NCBI GenBank assembly: GCA_030537815.1
Contig: JAUNVF010000014.1
Location: forward strand, 1-47,172
Length of the DNA: 47,172 bases
Reading direction: 5' to 3'
From: Tissierellia bacterium
Lineage (GTDB): Bacteria; Bacillota; Clostridia; Tissierellales; Peptoniphilaceae
The notes beneath the pieces are model-generated. The model did no database searches. It worked only from the letters and a program-made list of their open reading frames with translations, and had not been told where the DNA came from. Both the position numbers and the translations under genes were made by a program. Numbering within the stretch: the stretch's first letter is position 1; the number at the start of each line of letters is the position of its first letter. Positions 44,004-47,172 of this stretch are shown in pieces.

Positions 44004-44215
44004 AAAAAATCCCCTCATCCTACATATGTAGGGACGAGAGGCTCGTGGTTCCACCCTAATTACTTCTTAATTAGTCTACTAGCTCCGGATTAGTTTTCAT
44101 AAATAGTATTCTTGGATAAATCTCAGCCGGCATATCCTCTCTGTAAGCACTTATTTATTACTCGATCCATCAAAGCTTTATATTATACGGAGGTTTAATC
44201 TCTCCAAACTTATTT
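44004..44215 (-). promoter_or_regulatory. T-box riboswitch leader of thrS
   Basis: The conserved T-box sequence AGGGTGGAACCACG lies at 44044-44057 (minus strand). It can pair in the antiterminator and is followed by a terminator hairpin (44011-44041, with the palindromic core CCTACATATGTAGG) and six T. Upstream is a long stem I region. An ACU codon at 44105-44107, followed by A, is a candidate threonine specifier in the expected side of stem I. Uncharged tRNA-Thr would prevent termination. Confidence 0.9.
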
Positions 44216-44222
44216 TACAATT

Positions 44223-44251
44223 ATTTTATCAATAAATTTAGAATAATTCAA
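44223..44251 (-). promoter_or_regulatory. Promoter of the thrS T-box transcript
   Basis: On the minus strand TTGAAT (44246-44251), 17 nt, then TAAAAT (44223-44228), about 8 nt upstream of the presumed leader start. Confidence 0.6.
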
Positions 44252-44392
44252 GTCTTTATTACAATTTTGAAATCCACGTGCATATTTTTTTATTTATAGT
44301 AGAATAATAATATGGCTAATTAAACAAATCTATCTGATTTATATCTGATATATGATATAATTAGTAGAGAATTTATTAAACGAGGAGTTATT

Positions 44393-44764
44393 ATGAGATC
44401 AATTTTAAATCTTGTACTAGATCATCAAGGTCAGGCCACTGTATTCCCAATGATTTCTTTGGTCGCAGTGCTGGTAACATATTTATTATACTGGATATCC
44501 AATAGAAATAAATATATGAAATACCTGCCTGGAGTTATAATGATAATAATTGGAATATATAATTTAATCGAAGGCCTCCCCAGACTGACAGAAGATGAAG
44601 GTTTGAGTATGATACTCAGATTTGGAATATTTTTTGTCGCCGGATTCGTTTCGCTTTGTTTTGCACTTATTTTAGGTATTAATCAGAAATACAAAAATCT
44701 TGAACCTGGGAAAAGTAAAATGAACAGAAGGAAAATTTTAAAAAGGAAGGGTAATGAAAATTAA
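44393..44764 (+). CDS. Small membrane protein of unknown function
   Basis: The 123-residue protein has three hydrophobic segments (about 18-36, 45-60 and 75-95) and a basic C-terminal tail (KSKMNRRKILKRKGNEN). I do not recognise a characterised family. GAGGAG precedes the ATG. It overlaps the HAD-IB phosphatase gene by 11 nt, so the two are expressed together. A TATAAT at 44356-44361 may be its -10 box, without a good -35. Confidence 0.75.
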   Translation: MRSILNLVLDHQGQATVFPMISLVAVLVTYLLYWISNRNKYMKYLPGVIMIIIGIYNLIEGLPRLTEDEGLSMILRFGIFFVAGFVSLCFALILGINQKYKNLEPGKSKMNRRKILKRKGNEN

Positions 44765-45494
44765 AAAGACAGCAGCTTTTTTTGATATAGACGGGACATT
44801 GACGAGAACTTCTCTGATGATAGATCATTTTTTGAGACTTGTAAAAAACGAAGTCATAGAAGAGCATACATGGATCAATGAGATAAAACCCCTTTACGAC
44901 GATTATAATAAGAGATATCTCGATTACGATAATTATTTAGATGCGGTTTCAACTGTCTATATGGATACTTTAAAAGGTATAAAATACGAATTTATAGACT
45001 TTATAGCTCAACAGGTAATCAATAATAATGCCGATATAGTGTACACATTCACCAGATCTGAGATCAAATGGCATCAAAAGCAGGGTCATCTCGTATTCTT
45101 CATTTCAGGTAGCCCCGACTTTTTAGTCGGCCATATAGCTAGAAAATACGAAGTCACAGATTATAGAGGCACGATTTACTCTACAGATGATGACAATATA
45201 TTTACTGGAAATTTCATAAGAATGTGGGACAGCGTGAGCAAGGAAAAAATGATGGATAAATTTGACAAAATTTACGGAATTGATTTTGAATCTTCCTATG
45301 CATACGGGGACACCGATGGCGATATATCGATGTTGAATAGAGTAGGAAATCCAATAGTCATAAATCCGACCATGAGTCTATTGAATTATATAAAGGCGGA
45401 TGAAAATTTAAGGGACAGAGTTTCTATAATAGTAGAAAGAAAAGATGTTATTTACAAAATAACCCCTGAAGTTCTCACACATAATCTAAGATAA
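44754..45494 (+). CDS. HAD-IB family phosphatase
   Basis: The 246-residue protein has the nucleophile Asp11 and acid Asp13 in FFDIDGTLTRTS, motif II FFISGSPDFLV, the Lys in SKEKMMDK and motif IV YAYGDTDGDISML. HAD-IB members related to phosphoserine phosphatase dephosphorylate serine, lysophospholipids or similar; the substrate is unknown. GGAAGG precedes the ATG. It is coupled to the preceding membrane protein. Confidence 0.9.
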   Translation: MKIKKTAAFFDIDGTLTRTSLMIDHFLRLVKNEVIEEHTWINEIKPLYDDYNKRYLDYDNYLDAVSTVYMDTLKGIKYEFIDFIAQQVINNNADIVYTFTRSEIKWHQKQGHLVFFISGSPDFLVGHIARKYEVTDYRGTIYSTDDDNIFTGNFIRMWDSVSKEKMMDKFDKIYGIDFESSYAYGDTDGDISMLNRVGNPIVINPTMSLLNYIKADENLRDRVSIIVERKDVIYKITPEVLTHNLR

Positions 45495-45495
45495 A

Positions 45496-45523
45496 ACGAG
45501 CATTTTCATGCTCGTCTTTTTTA
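45496..45523. terminator. Terminator behind the HAD-IB gene
   Basis: ACGAGCAT (45496-45503) and ATGCTCGT (45508-45515) form a stem with loop TTTC, followed by CTTTTTTATT. The convergent CWB2-CAP gene may use it as well. Confidence 0.85.
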
Positions 45524-46921
45524 TTCTTTTGGAAGTCCAAATAGCTGAACCCAAAATGTATTCCCATCTGAATCTGTCCAGCATGCTATGCCGACAGCTT
45601 TAAAGTCAGATCTTTCTTTTAATATATTTGTACTATGTCCCGATGATGACATCAATATCTTAACGACATCTATCGGAAAACCATTGAACTGCGCAAGATT
45701 TTCGCCCTTCGCCTGCTTAGATACGGTATTCCATGTCTCGCCATTAGGCCTAGTATGAGAAAGTTTATCTACTATCTCCTTAGCTCTGATTTTGGCCGCT
45801 TCTGCCAAAACATCATCCCAAACTAATTCATAGCGTCCATTTTCTTTTCTTATTGCATTTATTTCTTCTGCCATCTGTCTTGCATAAATATCGTTGAAGC
45901 TATTTGGATTTAGTTCCGGCTTATCAATAGGCTTGATTTGGCTTTTAAATAAGTCTATGATCTCTACTACTACATCAGGAGCTACTGAACCTCTGCCGCC
46001 AACGACTAGTAGTTTATCGGGCTCTGTATCTTTTAAGTAGTCAATATCTTCCTTTGATAGCTTGTCTGATTCAGTTAATATAATCGGTGCATTGTAGATT
46101 CCCGATAAAGCGACAGCAGAAAGTGCATCCGGGAAATTATGTCCATTTACTAAAATTATATTTCTAGGCTTCTCAAATCCTCTTTTTGCTAGTTCAATTG
46201 CCGTTGAAAATCTATTATTTCCGGCTATTCTCGTCGGATCCGGCAAATCATTTGAAACTTCTGCACTTACCGTCTTATTACCGCCTAAAACTATGCTCTT
46301 TGTGACTGGAAATTTCTTAAAGAAATCAGATGTAGCTTTAGGCAATTCGTCGGACTTTGTGAGCAGTATCGGTATTCCCCTATCGCCTAAATAAGCGCTT
46401 GCTGATAGAGCATCCGGAAAGAGTAAGCCATTTGAGATAGCGACAGTCGTGCTTCCCGTTATCTCCTGAACCCTCTCAGCTATAAGAGCAGCTGTTTCAT
46501 ATCTGTCTTCTCCGCCCAGCCTCTCGACTTCAGCCACTGCATTTAGCTGAGACTCTATTTTATTTGAGACCGAACCTGTACTTCCAAGTATTATAATATT
46601 GGAAGCTTTCAATTGTACGATTTCTTTTAAGACCCCACTTGGAATCTCATTTTGTGATACTAATAATATGGGAGCATCGAGCGCTGCAGCAAGCGGCCCT
46701 CCCGCCAAAGCGTCCGGAAAATTGCTTCCATTTGCGATTATTGCGTATTCTGCCGATTCAAATGCATTCTTGCTAACCTCAAGCGAGGTTTCATATCTAT
46801 TATCTCCTGCAATCCTCGTGATTTCGACTTTTAAATCGGAATCGTCCGCCGCGGCCGTAATCGGAAAAGCCAAGAAAACAGCCAATAAAACAGCTATAGA
46901 CCTTTTAAATTTTGTATTCAA
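45521..46921 (-). CDS. Secreted CWB2-CAP surface protein
   Basis: A signal peptide (about 1-25, cut after ITAAA) is followed by three CWB2 repeats (about 33-125, 130-220, 228-325), each with R(I/L).G.(N/D)R.(E/S)TA, a NG.(N/L)FPDAL(A/S) motif and PI(L)L. These repeats anchor proteins non-covalently to wall polymers. The C-terminal 120 residues are a CAP (SCP/PR1) domain with KLSHTRPNGE, GENLAQ and SSSGHSTNILKERSDFKAVGIACW. Bacterial CAP proteins often act in adhesion or wall processes; the function here is unknown. Confidence 0.93.
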   Translation of the reverse strand: MNTKFKRSIAVLLAVFLAFPITAAADDSDLKVEITRIAGDNRYETSLEVSKNAFESAEYAIIANGSNFPDALAGGPLAAALDAPILLVSQNEIPSGVLKEIVQLKASNIIILGSTGSVSNKIESQLNAVAEVERLGGEDRYETAALIAERVQEITGSTTVAISNGLLFPDALSASAYLGDRGIPILLTKSDELPKATSDFFKKFPVTKSIVLGGNKTVSAEVSNDLPDPTRIAGNNRFSTAIELAKRGFEKPRNIILVNGHNFPDALSAVALSGIYNAPIILTESDKLSKEDIDYLKDTEPDKLLVVGGRGSVAPDVVVEIIDLFKSQIKPIDKPELNPNSFNDIYARQMAEEINAIRKENGRYELVWDDVLAEAAKIRAKEIVDKLSHTRPNGETWNTVSKQAKGENLAQFNGFPIDVVKILMSSSGHSTNILKERSDFKAVGIACWTDSDGNTFWVQLFGLPKE

Positions 46922-46966
46922 AATACCCTCCTATTTTGTAATCATTGTCTTCAATCCTCTGAAACT

Positions 46967-46996
46967 ATTATAACTCAAAAACAGATTCGATTTCAA
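46967..46996 (-). promoter_or_regulatory. Promoter of the CWB2-CAP gene
   Basis: On the minus strand TTGAAA (46991-46996), 18 nt, then TATAAT (46967-46972). AGGAGGG precedes the start codon at 46921. Confidence 0.65.
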
Positions 46997-47011
46997 ATAC
47001 TTTAAAGTATA

Positions 47012-47046
47012 AAATAAAAAATCGGGTTTCAATAAGAAACCCGATT
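47012..47046 (-). terminator. Terminator of the right-edge gene
   Basis: AATCGGGTTTC (47020-47030) and GAAACCCGATT (47036-47046) form an 11-bp stem with loop AATAA; the minus strand continues TTTTATTTT. Confidence 0.9.
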
Positions 47047-47051
47047 ATCGA

Positions 47052-47172
47052 TTAAAACTTTTTCTTGATATCTTCTGCGCCGTCTTTGATTTTTTCGCCG
47101 GCTTCTTTAGCCTTATCTTCAGCCTCGTCTTTGATAACTTCCGCTTTATATTTTAAGTCTTTAGCTTTTTCC
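47052..47172 (-). CDS. Charged helical protein, C-terminal fragment (runs off right edge)
   Basis: The minus strand gives 39 residues ending KDGAEDIKKKF and a TAA (47052-47054). The residues are Lys/Glu/Ala/Asp in a heptad-like helical pattern (KDEAEDKAKEAGEKIKDG), as in YtxH-like or LEA/apolipoprotein-like stress proteins. The N-terminal part is outside the window, so no firm call is possible. Confidence 0.65.
   Translation of the reverse strand, partial: EKAKDLKYKAEVIKDEAEDKAKEAGEKIKDGAEDIKKKF

Overview
The window looks like chromosomal DNA of a low-GC, strictly anaerobic, amino-acid-fermenting Firmicute, most probably of the Tissierellia/Peptoniphilaceae type. The reasons are the AT-rich sequence, strong GGAGG ribosome binding sites, canonical sigma-A promoters (TTTACA-N17-TATAAT), a glycine reductase operon with two UGA-encoded selenocysteines, a threonyl T-box leader, and surface proteins with CWB2-type wall-binding repeats. 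I see no rRNA, tRNA, insertion sequence, CRISPR array or intact prophage. The taxonomic placement is an inference from gene content.

Layout. 1-196: 5' part of a lipoprotein gene leaving the left edge. 366-2919: pgsB-pgsC-pgsW, a poly-gamma-glutamate synthesis operon with translational coupling. 2965-4948: histidine kinase and response regulator. 5103-6841: serine D,D-carboxypeptidase and a methyltransferase. 6952-8445: DUF4491 protein, apt and a PepSY lipoprotein. 8588-12045: two charged lipoproteins, a ferric-reductase-like membrane protein and an aldo/keto reductase. 12261-19213: the glycine reductase operon trxB-grdE-grdA-grdB-grdC-grdD, with recoded UGA codons in grdA (16761-16763) and grdB (15329-15331). 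19449-24643: trmL, a Cof-type HAD phosphatase, two VanW paralogs, nth and a DUF503 protein. 24855-26042: kbl. 26281-28440: rodA and an asparaginase gene. 28510-30343: two small holin-like membrane proteins and a GH25 lysozyme. 30412-32570: DegV and alanine dehydrogenase. 32942-35607: 2-hydroxyacid dehydrogenase, a stand-alone ATP-cone protein, a TauE/SafE permease and ogt. 35768-36778: asnA. 36817-41031: acetamidase/formamidase, an ABC exporter and a LysO exporter split into two genes. 41204-41501: a large imperfect inverted repeat ending in a terminator, ahead of a DJ-1/PfpI gene. 42075-44215: thrS with its T-box leader. 44393-47172: a small membrane protein, a HAD-IB phosphatase, a CWB2-CAP surface protein, and the 3' end of a charged helical protein at the right edge.

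How it fits together. The metabolic theme is Stickland-type amino acid use. Kbl can supply glycine from 2-amino-3-ketobutyrate. The Grd system reduces glycine to acetyl phosphate and ammonia using electrons from TrxB, although the usual trxA between trxB and grdE is missing. Alanine dehydrogenase, asparaginase, AsnA and an amidase handle amino nitrogen. The second theme is the cell surface: poly-gamma-glutamate, RodA, D,D-carboxypeptidase, VanW proteins, lysozyme, CWB2-CAP and several lipoproteins with long charged linkers. The most unusual features are the two selenocysteine sites with visible SECIS-like hairpins, the inverted-repeat element at 41.2-41.5 kb, the lysozyme/holin-like pair with an apparent permuted CWB2 module, and the free-standing ATP-cone protein.
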